A stretch of DNA of 64,000 nt from Pseudomonas sp. IAC-BECa141. Lineage in GTDB: Bacteria; Pseudomonadota; Gammaproteobacteria; Pseudomonadales; Pseudomonadaceae. The stretch is taken from NCBI RefSeq assembly GCF_020544405.1, contig NZ_CP065410.1:3410001-3474000 (forward strand), read 5' to 3'. The notes under the pieces were generated by a model that saw nothing but the letters and a program-made list of their open reading frames with translations, was not told the origin of the DNA and did not search any database. Shown piece by piece: positions 27,210 through 36,201 of this stretch (position 1 is the stretch's first letter; each line of letters opens with the position of its first letter). Both the position numbers and the translations under genes were made by a program.

Positions 27210-28613
27210 TTAACGGGTGGCAACGGCCTGGGTCGTGGCGTCGGTGAAATCAAAGACTTTCCCGCCCTGAGCGGAGGCAAATTGCTGGGCCTGGCCTTTG
27301 AGCAAAAACGCGCTGAGGCGCCCCTTCCCATCACTGGCAAACCACGCCTGCTCCGCCAGCAATTTGATCCCGCTGTCACTCGCCTGCGCATACACCGCCC
27401 GGATGCTCTTGCCTTCCGACTTCAGTCCCGCCAGTGCGGTAAATGCCTCTCCTGCCGAGGCATAGCGCCGGACCTTGTCCTCACCCCGCACCCAGATTTC
27501 CGCGACATGGCTGAAATCGCTGATGGTGTTTCCAATCGCCGCATCGACAGACTTCAATGGCGTCTGCGCGTAATTGGCCAGTTGCGCCGTGTAATCCAGA
27601 TTCGAGGCCTTGAACGCGGCACGGATGTACTGATCGTCGATAAAGGTGTTCAGATCGAGCCCGCGATCGGCCTTCTTCAGCAACTTCAGCGTGTCGATCG
27701 CGGTGCCCACAGCCTGGCGGTATTCCGGCTTCCAGCTCAGGTCGCGGGTCTGCACGCCGAGCGGGCCGTGGAACAGATAATTGACCTCGGCATCGACGCC
27801 AGTGACCCTGGCGATCAGTTCGCTGTACTTCTCGGGCTCGGCGGCCAGCAGTTGATTGGCCTCGATGCTGGCGCGCAGGTAAGCGACGACGATTTCCGGG
27901 TACTTTTTCGCGTAGGCCTGATCCACCAGTGCACCGTGGAAGGTTGGCGCATTGGCCTGGGCGCCGTCGTAGATCTTGCGGGCGAAGCCACGGCTCGGGA
28001 ACAGTTCGGCGAACGGTACGAAGTCGGCGTGTGCGTCAATCTTGCCGGCCTGCAACGCGGAACCTGCGACCTCCGGCGGCTGGGCGATGATGTTCACATC
28101 TTTCAGCGGATCCCAGCCCTGCTCTGCCACGGCGCGCAGCAACATGCCGTGGGCGGTGGAGGCGAACGGCACGGAAATGGTCTTGCCCTTGGGCTCGCTC
28201 AGCGACTGCACGCCGGACGCGCTCGGCACCACGATCCCGTTGCCGCTGCCCTTGATGCTGCCCGACAGCACGCTGATGAACAGGCTGTGTTTGCCGGCGG
28301 TTTCAAACGCCACGCCGTTGAAGGCACCGGGGAAATCGGCCATGGCGCCGAAGTCGAGTTTGCCGGCGACCATTTCATTGGTCAGCGGTGCGCCGCTGGT
28401 GAAGTTCTTCCACTGCACGTCGTACTTGGCGTCTTTGTAGGCACCGTCGTGAGGCAGGTATTTGTCGAGCAGGCCCAGTTCACGAATCAACAGCCCGCCA
28501 GCGGCGCAGTTGATGGTGGTGTCCTGGGTGCCGATGGCAATGCGGATGGTTTCGGCCGAGGCCGACAAGGTGAACGAAGCCAGTACCAGACCGGCGATTG
28601 CTGCACGCAACAT
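27210..28613 (-). CDS. NitT/TauT-type periplasmic substrate-binding protein
   Basis: This 467-residue exported binding protein starts at ATG 28613 (AGGGGA eight bases upstream) with signal MLRAAIAGLVLASFTLSASA. The mature domain opens ETIRIAIGTQDTTINCAAGGLLIRELGLL and has MVAGKLDFGAMADFPGAFNG, characteristic of the NrtA/SsuA/TauA type. It is longer than usual TauA proteins (about 330), with an extra C-terminal domain, as in the nitrate/cyanate-like and thiamine-precursor branches. Ligands of the family include sulfonates, nitrate and pyrimidines. The redox genes upstream in the operon suggest an oxidisable or reducible sulfur or nitrogen compound. Confidence 0.9.
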   Translation of the reverse strand: MLRAAIAGLVLASFTLSASAETIRIAIGTQDTTINCAAGGLLIRELGLLDKYLPHDGAYKDAKYDVQWKNFTSGAPLTNEMVAGKLDFGAMADFPGAFNGVAFETAGKHSLFISVLSGSIKGSGNGIVVPSASGVQSLSEPKGKTISVPFASTAHGMLLRAVAEQGWDPLKDVNIIAQPPEVAGSALQAGKIDAHADFVPFAELFPSRGFARKIYDGAQANAPTFHGALVDQAYAKKYPEIVVAYLRASIEANQLLAAEPEKYSELIARVTGVDAEVNYLFHGPLGVQTRDLSWKPEYRQAVGTAIDTLKLLKKADRGLDLNTFIDDQYIRAAFKASNLDYTAQLANYAQTPLKSVDAAIGNTISDFSHVAEIWVRGEDKVRRYASAGEAFTALAGLKSEGKSIRAVYAQASDSGIKLLAEQAWFASDGKGRLSAFLLKGQAQQFASAQGGKVFDFTDATTQAVATR

Positions 28614-28747
28614 GGTTGAATCCCCTCGAATCATTTTCAGGATGTTCGTCTCCGCCGCGATCAGGGCGCGGTGGGAAACGAGGGGTGTTTGGTGAATCCA
28701 GCGTCCGGGGTTTACGGATGGCTTTGGGACTGTCTGTGTGGGCATCT

Positions 28748-28841
28748 TCGCGAGCAAGCTCGCTCCCACATGATCGTCGGTTTACTCATTATTTGCGGCT
28801 GACTTCTATCCACTGTGGGAGCGAGCTTGCTCGCGATAGCG
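28748..28841. repeat. REP inverted pair (GCGAGCAAGCTCGC family)
   Basis: TCGCGAGCAAGCTCGCTCCC at the left and GTGGGAGCGAGCTTGCTCGC at the right, about 45 bp apart. The pair lies between the ferredoxin gene and the binding-protein gene inside the operon. No other gene is seen in the 236-bp gap. Confidence 0.9.
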
Positions 28842-28850
28842 GACGACCGG

Positions 28851-29096
28851 TCAACGCAGTAAGTAAGGGATGTCCACTTTGACGGCACCGGTCGGGCAGT
28901 CCTTTTCGCACGGCATGCAGTACCAGCATTCATCGAACGCCATGTAGGCCTTTTGCGTGGCCGGGTTGATCGCCAGCAGGTCCATCGGGCAGACGTCGAC
29001 GCACACGGTGCAGCCCTTTTCGGCGATGCATTTGTCCTCGTCCACGGTGACGGGGGCATTGGAGCGGAAGAAGATTTCCTGGGCTTGATAGGCCAT
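28851..29096 (-). CDS. AprB-like 2[4Fe-4S] ferredoxin
   Basis: An 81-residue iron-sulfur protein from ATG 29096. It carries two cluster motifs, CIAEKGCTVCVDVCPMD and CWYCMPCEKDCPTG, seven to eight cysteines in all. The second half resembles the ferredoxin domain of APS reductase beta subunit (AYxxxxxxCWxCxxCxxxCPxGA), but the C-terminal tail that wraps AprA is missing. It lies 25 bp after the AprA-like flavoprotein and should pass electrons to or from its FAD. An APS-reductase function is not claimed, only a related electron pair. Confidence 0.88.
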   Translation of the reverse strand: MAYQAQEIFFRSNAPVTVDEDKCIAEKGCTVCVDVCPMDLLAINPATQKAYMAFDECWYCMPCEKDCPTGAVKVDIPYLLR

Positions 29097-29121
29097 GGTT
29101 CGGACTCTCTCTGGTGATGCC

Positions 29122-30852
29122 TCAAGCGGCGAAAGCGCCAACCCGAAGGCGGTCGTAGGCCTGCATTTCCTCGGCATCGAGCGGGATGATGTAAGGCTCG
29201 ACGGCTTTCTTGAAACTGGTCATGCGCCCGTCCTCGCCCTTCTTCAGGTGGCAGTGGCAGAACCATTCGCGGTCATCCCGTTGTGGGTGATCGACGCGGT
29301 AGTGGTACAGGCCCCAGCGGCTTTCGGCGCGGAACAGCGAGGCGCGGGCGGCCATTTCGGCGCAGTCGCGGATCACGCTGGTTTCCATTGCACGCATCAG
29401 TTCGTGGGCGTTGTTGGCCTTCATCTCGTTGAGATCGCGTTCGATGTCGCTGAAGCGTTGCAGGCCGATTTCCATCTTCCTGGTCACTTTCGGCGGTTGC
29501 AGGTAGTCGTTGACGAAGCGCCGCAGCTTGTACTCGACCTGGGCCGGCGGCAGGCCGTGCTCGCGGTCCAGCGGTGCGTAGACCCGGGCCTTTTCCTTCG
29601 CGATCTGCTCGGCATCCAGCGCGGAGAATTCGCGCCCGGCGACAAATTCCGCCGCGTTGTTGCCCGCGAACCTGCCGTAGGTGAACGCGCCCAGCATGTA
29701 GTTGTGCGGCACGGCGGCCATGTCACCGGCCGAGTACAAACCTTTCACCGAGGTTTCGGCGCGCTCGTTGACCCACACGCCGGACGCCGAATGACCGCTG
29801 CAAAAACCGATTTCCGAGATGTGCATCTCGACCATCTGCGTGCGGTAATCGGTGCCGCGGTTGGCGTGGAACTGGCCGCGACTCGGGCGCTCGTTGCTGT
29901 GCAGGATTTCCTCGATGTTCTGGATGGTTTCTTCGGCCAGGTGATCGAGCTTGAGGAACACCGGGCCGTTGCCACTTTCCAGTTCCTGGTGGAACTCCCA
30001 CATCATCTGCCCGCTCCAGTAGTCGCACTCGATGAAGCGTTCGCCCTTGTTGTTGGCGGTATAACCGCCGAGCGGGCCGGTAACGTAGGCGCAGGCCGGG
30101 CCGTTGTAATCCTTGATCAATGGGTTGATCTGGAAGCACTCCAGGTTCGCCAGTTCGGCGCCGGCGTGATAGGCCATCGCATAACCGTCGCCGGCGTTGG
30201 TCGGGTTTTCGTAGGTGCCCATCAGGTAACCCGAGGACGGCAGGCCCAGACGCCCGGCCGCGCCGCAGGCAAGGATCACAGCCTTGGCCTTGATCACATG
30301 GAAGTCGGCGGTGCGGCAGTCGAAGCCCATCACGCCGTTGACGGCGCCCTCCTCGTCGGTCAGCAAACGGGTGCAGACAAGGCGATTGGTGATGTTCACT
30401 CGCGCCCGTTTCAACTGGCGATAAAGAACCTTCTTGATGTCGTGCCCTTCCGGCATCGGCAGCACGTAGGCGCCCATGTGGTGGACTTTCTTCACCGCGT
30501 AATCACCGGTTTCGTCCTTCTCGAACTTCACGCCCCAGCGGTCGAGCTGCTCGATGGTTTCGAAACTGTGGGTGGCGTAGGCGTACACCGCCGCCTGGTT
30601 GACGATCCCGTCGTTGGCGATGGTGATTTCCTTGGTGTACTGCTCGGGCGTCGAGTGGCCGGGGATGATCGCGTTGTTCAAGCCGTCCATGCCCATGCTG
30701 ATGGCGCCGCTGCGCTTGACGTTGGCCTTGTCCACCAACAGCACGCGCAGTTCCTTGTTCTTTTCCTTGGCCTTGATCGCGGCCATCGGGCCAGCGGTGC
30801 CGCCGCCGATCACGACGATGTCGTATTCCTGTTCGAGTGTCGTTCGACTCAT
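29122..30852 (-). CDS. AprA-like FAD flavoprotein (fumarate reductase/succinate dehydrogenase flavoprotein family)
   Basis: A 576-residue soluble FAD enzyme. The N-terminal dinucleotide motif is EYDIVVIGGGTAGPMAAIKA (about 9-28), followed by RSGAISMGMDGLNNAI, where fumarate reductases bind FAD. Later, VILACGAAGRLGLPSSGY, ETSVKGLYSAGDMAAVPHNYMLGAF and a helical C-terminal domain with NNAHELMRAMETS are seen. Architecture and motifs are nearest the APS reductase alpha type, though shorter than true AprA (about 640). No heme or membrane anchor subunits are encoded. The ATG overlaps the regulator's stop by four bases. The substrate is unknown. Confidence 0.88.
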   Translation of the reverse strand: MSRTTLEQEYDIVVIGGGTAGPMAAIKAKEKNKELRVLLVDKANVKRSGAISMGMDGLNNAIIPGHSTPEQYTKEITIANDGIVNQAAVYAYATHSFETIEQLDRWGVKFEKDETGDYAVKKVHHMGAYVLPMPEGHDIKKVLYRQLKRARVNITNRLVCTRLLTDEEGAVNGVMGFDCRTADFHVIKAKAVILACGAAGRLGLPSSGYLMGTYENPTNAGDGYAMAYHAGAELANLECFQINPLIKDYNGPACAYVTGPLGGYTANNKGERFIECDYWSGQMMWEFHQELESGNGPVFLKLDHLAEETIQNIEEILHSNERPSRGQFHANRGTDYRTQMVEMHISEIGFCSGHSASGVWVNERAETSVKGLYSAGDMAAVPHNYMLGAFTYGRFAGNNAAEFVAGREFSALDAEQIAKEKARVYAPLDREHGLPPAQVEYKLRRFVNDYLQPPKVTRKMEIGLQRFSDIERDLNEMKANNAHELMRAMETSVIRDCAEMAARASLFRAESRWGLYHYRVDHPQRDDREWFCHCHLKKGEDGRMTSFKKAVEPYIIPLDAEEMQAYDRLRVGAFAA

Positions 30853-31616
30853 GCCTGCTCCCCTTTTTGCCGGTCGATCCGCAGGCGGTACTGGAACGCA
30901 TCGCCACGGTAGTAAAGGTGTTCGAAGTCCAGCGGCTGGCCATGAGCATCGTGGGTCAGACGCTCGATGCGCATGATCGGCGAGCCGGCCTCGACGTTCA
31001 GCGCCTGGGTCAGGTCGCTGTCGGCCAGCACCGCATCGATGGCCAGATCGGCATGGCCGAGGGCAATGCCGCAGTCGTTTTCCAGGATCAGGAAGATGTC
31101 GCGGGTCACCAGATCGGCCTTCTCCAACCGCTCGCCTATGGCTTTGGGCAGATAGGTGATTTCCAGCGAGATCGGCTCGCGGTTGATCAGCCGTACGCGT
31201 TTGATCTGGGCGACGATTTCGCCTTCGGCGACCTGCAAGCGCTCGGCGACCCGTTTGTCGGCGGCGATGAATTTGAAGCTGCGCAGGCGGTTGATCACCT
31301 CGTAGCCACGGCCGGTCATGGACTCGGCGAGGCCTTGCAAGGTGCTGACGTTTTGAAAAGTCTTGGGTTTGGCGACGAAGGTGCCTTTGCCGTGGATCTT
31401 GAAGATCAGCCCTTCCTTCTGCAGATCGCCCAGGGCCTGACGCACGGTGATGCGGCTGACCTTGAACAGCGTGCCGAGCTCGCTTTCGGACGGCATCTGG
31501 CTGTCTTGCGGGTATTCGCCGTCGAGAATGCGGGCGCGCAGCACGTCGCGCAGTTGGGTGTGCAGCGGGACACTTGATAAGGAGAGCGGGCTTGAGGAGA
31601 GAGCGTTATCGGTCAT
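30849..31616 (-). CDS. GntR-family (HutC/UTRA subgroup) regulator
   Basis: A 255-residue regulator from ATG 31616 (a GTG at 31619 is possible). The winged helix holds LGTLFKVSRITVRQALGDLQKEGLIFKIHGKGTFVA (about 47-82), the standard HutC signature, and is followed by a UTRA ligand domain (about 100-245). It is the first gene of the flavoprotein-transporter operon and overlaps the flavoprotein start, so it probably represses its own operon. A spaced inverted repeat of CTTGTTATAACG lies just upstream. The effector is likely the transported compound or a product of the flavoprotein. Confidence 0.92.
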   Translation of the reverse strand: MTDNALSSSPLSLSSVPLHTQLRDVLRARILDGEYPQDSQMPSESELGTLFKVSRITVRQALGDLQKEGLIFKIHGKGTFVAKPKTFQNVSTLQGLAESMTGRGYEVINRLRSFKFIAADKRVAERLQVAEGEIVAQIKRVRLINREPISLEITYLPKAIGERLEKADLVTRDIFLILENDCGIALGHADLAIDAVLADSDLTQALNVEAGSPIMRIERLTHDAHGQPLDFEHLYYRGDAFQYRLRIDRQKGEQA

Positions 31617-31626
31617 CACGGGATCA

Positions 31627-31672
31627 CTTGTTATAACGAGTTATGACGTGATCTTAGAGACGTTATGACAAG
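31627..31672. promoter_or_regulatory. Putative operator upstream of the HutC-type regulator
   Basis: CTTGTTATAACG (31627-31638) and CGTTATGACAAG (31661-31672) form an inverted repeat with one mismatch and a 22-bp spacer. A third GTTATGACG half lies between them, and GTTATAAC is itself palindromic. It sits 11-56 bp before the regulator start, a position suited to autorepression. Confidence 0.5.
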
Positions 31673-31720
31673 CTTGAGAAATACCGAATGAGCATAAGGT
31701 TAGATGTCCAACACCATCCC

Positions 31721-31809
31721 CTGTGGGAGCGAGCTTGCTCGCGATAGAGGTGTATCAGTCACCCAAGTTATTGACTGACAGGACGCTATCGCGAGCAAGC
31801 TCGCACACA
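31721..31809. repeat. REP inverted pair (GCGAGCAAGCTCGC family)
   Basis: CTGTGGGAGCGAGCTTGCTC...GAGCAAGCTCGCACACAG with GCGATAG/CTATCGC inner arms, located between divergent-side regulator DNA and the end of the oxidoreductase gene. Confidence 0.9.
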
Positions 31810-31833
31810 GGGGGTACGGTGTGGTCTGGGGAA

Positions 31834-32802
31834 TTATTGGCGCTTGAGAATCTGATCCATGACCCAATCGGTTTTCAGCGCTTCGGCGGCGACTGCCGGG
31901 TGCTGCGACTCACCGCGAATCTGCGCGTTCATTCCGAGTACGTGGTGCCACTGGATGTGCTCGTGATGGGGGATTTCCAGGCTGATGTCTTCGTCGGCAT
32001 GCAGCTCGACCGGATGCTCGTCGAACACCGAAAAACCGATCCGCCCTTGGCTGCCGATAATCTCGACCCGATCCTCGCGCCGATCCGCAACAAAGCTCCA
32101 GCAGCCCATGCCCAATGCGCCCGAGGCGAATCGCCAACTGGCGCTGACCGCATCTTCCGCCGCGTACAGCCCGGCCTGACGCGCCGTGAAACCTGCGACT
32201 TCCACGATGTCACCGAGCAGATACTGGAACAGGTCGAACCCATGGCTGGCCAGATCCGCAAAATACCCGCCACCCGCCACCGTTGGATCGGTGCGCCAGT
32301 TCGCGCTGCCGTCCAGATCCTTCGGTGAAGGCGCTTTGGTCAACGTCCAGCTCAGGTGCCGCACCTCGCCGATCCGCCCCTGCTCCAGCCATTGCCGAAC
32401 CTGCTGGAATCGCGGCAACGAACGGCGGTAATAGGAGACGAACAGGTGCAGACCGGCCTCGGCGAACACCTGCTGCATTTCGCGGCTTTGCCCGGCATTG
32501 AGGGCCATGGGTTTTTCCACGCAACAATGCTTGCCGGCGGCGGCGACTTTCAGGCTGTAGGCGTGATGGCTGTCGGGGGGTGTGGCGATGTACACCGCGT
32601 CCACTTCAGGGTCGTTGATCAGGGCATCGACGTCGGTGCAGATCCGGGCGATGCCGTGGCGCGCGGCATAATCGGTCACGGCTTCGAGGCGTCGCCCCAT
32701 CACCGCCACCAACGCCGAGCCGGGCGCCTTGTAGAAGGCCGGCCCGCTCTTGCGTTCGGCGACGCTGCCGCAACCGATCATGCCCCAACGCACCACCTTC
32801 AT
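31834..32802 (-). CDS. Gfo/Idh/MocA-family oxidoreductase
   Basis: A 322-residue NAD(P)-dependent dehydrogenase. The N-terminal Rossmann motif is VRWGMIGCGSVAERKSG (about 4-20), followed by VYIATPPDSHHAY, the catalytic EKP segment HCCVEKPMALN (Lys about 97), and a C-terminal alpha/beta substrate domain with GGYFADLASHGFDLFQYLLG. Members oxidise sugars, inositols or related polyols. The gene starts nine bases after the Dyp peroxidase stop, suggesting co-transcription, but no sugar transporter is near. The substrate cannot be given. Confidence 0.92.
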   Translation of the reverse strand: MKVVRWGMIGCGSVAERKSGPAFYKAPGSALVAVMGRRLEAVTDYAARHGIARICTDVDALINDPEVDAVYIATPPDSHHAYSLKVAAAGKHCCVEKPMALNAGQSREMQQVFAEAGLHLFVSYYRRSLPRFQQVRQWLEQGRIGEVRHLSWTLTKAPSPKDLDGSANWRTDPTVAGGGYFADLASHGFDLFQYLLGDIVEVAGFTARQAGLYAAEDAVSASWRFASGALGMGCWSFVADRREDRVEIIGSQGRIGFSVFDEHPVELHADEDISLEIPHHEHIQWHHVLGMNAQIRGESQHPAVAAEALKTDWVMDQILKRQ

Positions 32803-32811
32803 TCTTGTGCC

Positions 32812-33699
32812 TCAGCCAATGCGCAGTGCGCGCAAGTCGAGGTGACCGTTTTGCAGCGGCGGACACCAGTAGTAGCCGCCGGTGATCGGCCGGCTGATGC
32901 GATACAGGCCGTCAGTGATGCCGTCCTCCAGACCGCTCATGCGGCGCAGTTGCGCTTCGAACGCGTCAAGGGAGAAACCGAACGCGAGGAACATCAGGCC
33001 GGCACGGTCGCCTTCGATCCACGGCATCGAACGGCGCAAGACGAAGGCCTCCGGGGCGAAGCTTTCCTGGGCGGTGCGCTTGACGTGGGCGGACACCGGG
33101 GCGTCGTCGATCTCTTCGTTGTCGCTCAGGCGACGGCCCATGATGTTGTCCTTGTCTTCGGCGGACAGCGCATGGAAACCCTTGAGGTCGTGCTGCCATT
33201 GCTGGATCGCGGCGAAACTGCCACCCACCAGACCGTCCGCACCTTCACTTAGCAGTGCGGCGGCGATGGCGGCTTCGTCGTGCGGGTTTTCAGTTCCGTC
33301 TTCATAACCGGTGAGGTCATGGCCGTCCTTGTGGCGGAAGGTTTCCTGCATCTGCACCAGACGCAGTGCCGGGGCCAGTGCGGCCTCAAGTGCGGTGCTG
33401 CGGTTGAGCAGTTCGCCACGGTCGACGCCGTGCAGCCAGACCCACAGGGCGTGCTGGGTCGACGGGTTTTCCACGCCGACGCCGGTCAGCGCCGGGAAGC
33501 TGCGCAGGCCGTCGATCTTCACATTCAGAGCCTTGGCCAGGGATTCACCGAAACCGATTACCGCCGACTTGCCGTCCACCAGATTCAGCAGGTTGTCGAT
33601 CGCCTGCGGCAGCGCTTCAACCGACTCGAGGGCGAAAAACAGGTGACGTGCTTGCGGCGGAACTGGGGTGGCGAGGATGCCCGGCTGGTAGTAACTCAT
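32812..33699 (-). CDS. Dyp-type heme peroxidase
   Basis: A 295-residue dye-decolorising peroxidase without signal peptide, class B-like size. The distal motif is GYEDGTENP (family GxxDGT; the Asp is about residue 143), the proximal histidine is in DDAPVSAHVKR, and the distal Arg region is FVLRRSMPWIEGDRAGLMFLAFG. It uses hydrogen peroxide to oxidise dyes or phenolics, and some members load encapsulins. No encapsulin gene is adjacent and no obvious C-terminal targeting extension is seen. The start ATG 33699 follows AAGGAGTCGAC. The MocA oxidoreductase follows. Confidence 0.93.
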   Translation of the reverse strand: MSYYQPGILATPVPPQARHLFFALESVEALPQAIDNLLNLVDGKSAVIGFGESLAKALNVKIDGLRSFPALTGVGVENPSTQHALWVWLHGVDRGELLNRSTALEAALAPALRLVQMQETFRHKDGHDLTGYEDGTENPHDEAAIAAALLSEGADGLVGGSFAAIQQWQHDLKGFHALSAEDKDNIMGRRLSDNEEIDDAPVSAHVKRTAQESFAPEAFVLRRSMPWIEGDRAGLMFLAFGFSLDAFEAQLRRMSGLEDGITDGLYRISRPITGGYYWCPPLQNGHLDLRALRIG

Positions 33700-33755
33700 G
33701 TCGACTCCTTGGAAAGAGCGCGGAGTTTAACTGTAGGCGGAAGATTTGTGTGGGA

Positions 33756-34802
33756 TCAGATGACGCACTCGCTGCGCCACGCACTCGGACTTTTCCCCGT
33801 CCAGCGTTTGAACGCCCGCCGAAAACTGCGCACGTCGCTATAGCCGACCTCCTCGGTGATGCGTTCGATCGGCATGTCGGGATTGGCCAGCAGGCTCATG
33901 GTTCGCGCCTGGCGCACTTGCTCCAGGAGTGCCTCGAAAGTCAGAGAGTGCTCGGTCAGCCGCCGACGCAAAGTACGGCTGCTCATATTCAAGTCGCCAG
34001 CGATCTTTTCAATGTGGCTGCCCCGGCTCAGGTCCCGGGCAATCGCCCGCTCTACTGCCTGGATCAGATCAAGTTTCTGATGAACCTGCGCCGCTTCCAG
34101 CTCCAGCAACTTGACCGCCTGACGCAGCGCCAGCGAATGGTGGTTGGGCAAATTCACATCCAGCCACTGCACGTCGATCAGCATGCGATTGTGCAGGCAG
34201 CCGAAGCGCACGTCCGGCCCCAGCAGCCGCCGGTATTCATCGACGTAATCCGGCGCGGCGTGCATGAATTCCACGGCAATCGGCTTGAATGTCTCGCCCA
34301 CCAGCGCCCGGCCGTAGACCAGCAGGCTGGCGAAAAACTCTTCGACCGCGAACACCTGCACCTCGGCAAACGGCAACCGGCATTCAACGTCGACATACAC
34401 CTGATCACCCACCACATCGACGCTGGAAACCACAATCCCGCCGGACGTGTGCTGATGCCGAACCCCGATTTCGAACGCGTCGCGCAAAGTCTTGCACAGC
34501 GACAGCACATGCCCGAGCAGCCCCAGCGTACCCAGCACATTCTGCGCGCCGACCCACAGGCCCAGCCCCTGATTGGGCAACACCTTCAGCGCCCGCTGGA
34601 TCATGGCCACGGCCTGCCGGTAGGAAATCCGCTGTGCCGGATCCTGCAGGTCTTCGAAATCAAAACCCAGGCCACGGCACAGGCTCTGCGGCTCGATGCC
34701 CTTGCCGGCGACGACTTCGGCCAGGGTCTGCAACAGAAATGGCGACACCAGCGCCAGATCGAAGGTGGGGTCTTGGAGCTTTACGTTCATGGGGGCTGAC
34801 AT
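33756..34802 (-). CDS. AraC-family transcriptional regulator
   Basis: A 348-residue regulator with an N-terminal arabinose-binding-like domain (FDLALVSPFLLQTLAEVVAGKGIEPQSLCRGLG) and a C-terminal pair of helix-turn-helices. The latter are HIEKIAGDLNMSSRTLRRRLTEHSLTFEALLEQVRQ and IERITEEVGYSDVRSFRRAFKRWTGKSPSAWR. The layout equals OruR/ArgR-type Pseudomonas AraC proteins. The start is ATG 34802, with ATG 34790 as alternative. It diverges from the outer-membrane transporter gene at 35002, its probable target. That target gene is frameshifted in this sequence. Confidence 0.9.
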   Translation of the reverse strand: MSAPMNVKLQDPTFDLALVSPFLLQTLAEVVAGKGIEPQSLCRGLGFDFEDLQDPAQRISYRQAVAMIQRALKVLPNQGLGLWVGAQNVLGTLGLLGHVLSLCKTLRDAFEIGVRHQHTSGGIVVSSVDVVGDQVYVDVECRLPFAEVQVFAVEEFFASLLVYGRALVGETFKPIAVEFMHAAPDYVDEYRRLLGPDVRFGCLHNRMLIDVQWLDVNLPNHHSLALRQAVKLLELEAAQVHQKLDLIQAVERAIARDLSRGSHIEKIAGDLNMSSRTLRRRLTEHSLTFEALLEQVRQARTMSLLANPDMPIERITEEVGYSDVRSFRRAFKRWTGKSPSAWRSECVI

Positions 34803-35001
34803 TCCGGATCACGTTGAATTGTTATTTTTGTAACCGGTTATGTCGAAGGAAGTTAGCACAGGGTTGACCGACTGTCCGCAGAAGCCCCCTTCCGTGTCCG
34901 CCAATACCCTGCCCCGGCGTGCGCCAAGGGCTTATTTCTATAGTGGCCGGGCGCCCTGCGCGCCGGCGTTGCGCCCAAACACAATAATAATGAGGACGGC
35001 C

Positions 35002-35948
35002 ATGACCCCGAACCGCGCGACTTTCCCTGTGCAACTGGCGCTGAGCCTGCTTGGCTGCGCCGCGACCCTGCCGGTGCTGGCTACCGAAGCCGGCGTCGAC
35101 AACATCGGCCCCGGAACCGACGGCTTCTTCATGTTGCCGCTGGAAGTCGACAGCCTTCCGGAGAACATGGTCGCCTTCAACCTCTACTACAACCACTACA
35201 AATCGACGAAGCTCAATATCAGCTCACTCGGCGGCAAAGTGCCGAATGTCGAGATCGAATCCACCGCGGTCATCCCGCGCCTCGATTACCTCAGCCCGGT
35301 GCGGATCTTCGGCGGACGCCTGGCCGGCTACATCGCCCAGCCGTGGCTCAAGCAGGAGGTTTCGGTATTCGGCCTCAGCGACACCCGCGAAGGCATGGGC
35401 GATACCACCATCGCGCCGATCATCCTGTGGGACATGGGCAAGAACCTGACCCTCGGCGCAGCCGTTGAAATCACCTTACCCACCGGCGAATACAGCGTCG
35501 ATCGGCTGGCCAACACCAGCAACAACTTCTACACCTACAAACCGCTGTTCTCCTTCACCTGGTTGCCGACCGAACGCACCGAGGTGTCGATGAAGACCAC
35601 CTACAGCTTCAACGAAAAAACAAGGACACCGACTACAAGTCCGGGCAGATCTTCCACTTCGATTACTCGGCCAGCTACAAGATCACCGATGACCTGATGC
35701 TCGGCATCAACGGCTACTACCTCAAGCAGACCACCGACGACAAACAGTTCGGCCACACCGTGCAGTTCGCCGGTCAGGACGTTGATGACGGTGTGCGCGG
35801 CAAAGTCTTCGCCATAGGTCCCGCGCTGCACTTCACCTTCCTCAAGTACGCCAGCGCGGAGATTCGCTGGGCCAAGGAATTCGACGTAGAGAACCGGCCG
35901 GAGGGGGAAATGTTGTGGGCGAAGGTGAGTATTCCCTATGCGTTCTGA
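35002..35948 (+). pseudogene. SphA/phenol-degradation-type outer-membrane transporter, frameshifted
   Basis: An outer-membrane beta-barrel protein of the meta-pathway phenol degradation family, about 315 residues if intact. It starts at ATG 35002 (GAGGA seven bases upstream) with a signal peptide ending VLATEAG. The first frame reads well to TTYSFNEK, then runs into an alien tail ending at 35697. The correct C-terminus continues in another frame (DTDYKSGQIFHFDYSASYK, MLGINGYYLKQ, to KVSIPYAF at 35948). The break is at the run of six A residues 35615-35620, where seven would restore FNEKNKDTDYK. It is a real one-base loss or a sequencing error. The C-terminal Phe of a barrel protein is conserved. 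Confidence 0.82.
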
Positions 35949-36201
35949 GTGCATTTGTAGGAAGGCGCGCGCGGATTTGTAGGCTGGAAACCTGAAAAAC
36001 AGAGGGTGGGAATAGGCCTACAGCGGTGGTCGAGATTGCCGGACAACGGAGGGAAACGTCCGGCAGATTTGAAAGGGGGGCTTGCAGATACTGAGTCCCG
36101 CTACCTCATGGTTCCTCAAGGGCTCATGGGGTGCATCGTCTGCCAGTGACGACAATGGGCCATTCCCCCTTAAACTGCCGAGATTGAACACGGAGATCAC
36201 T

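Noticed and set aside
7771..31809. CRISPR-like array from recurring palindromic repeats
   Set aside because: Copies are scattered singly or in pairs kilobases apart, with REP/BIME structure, no spacers and no cas genes.
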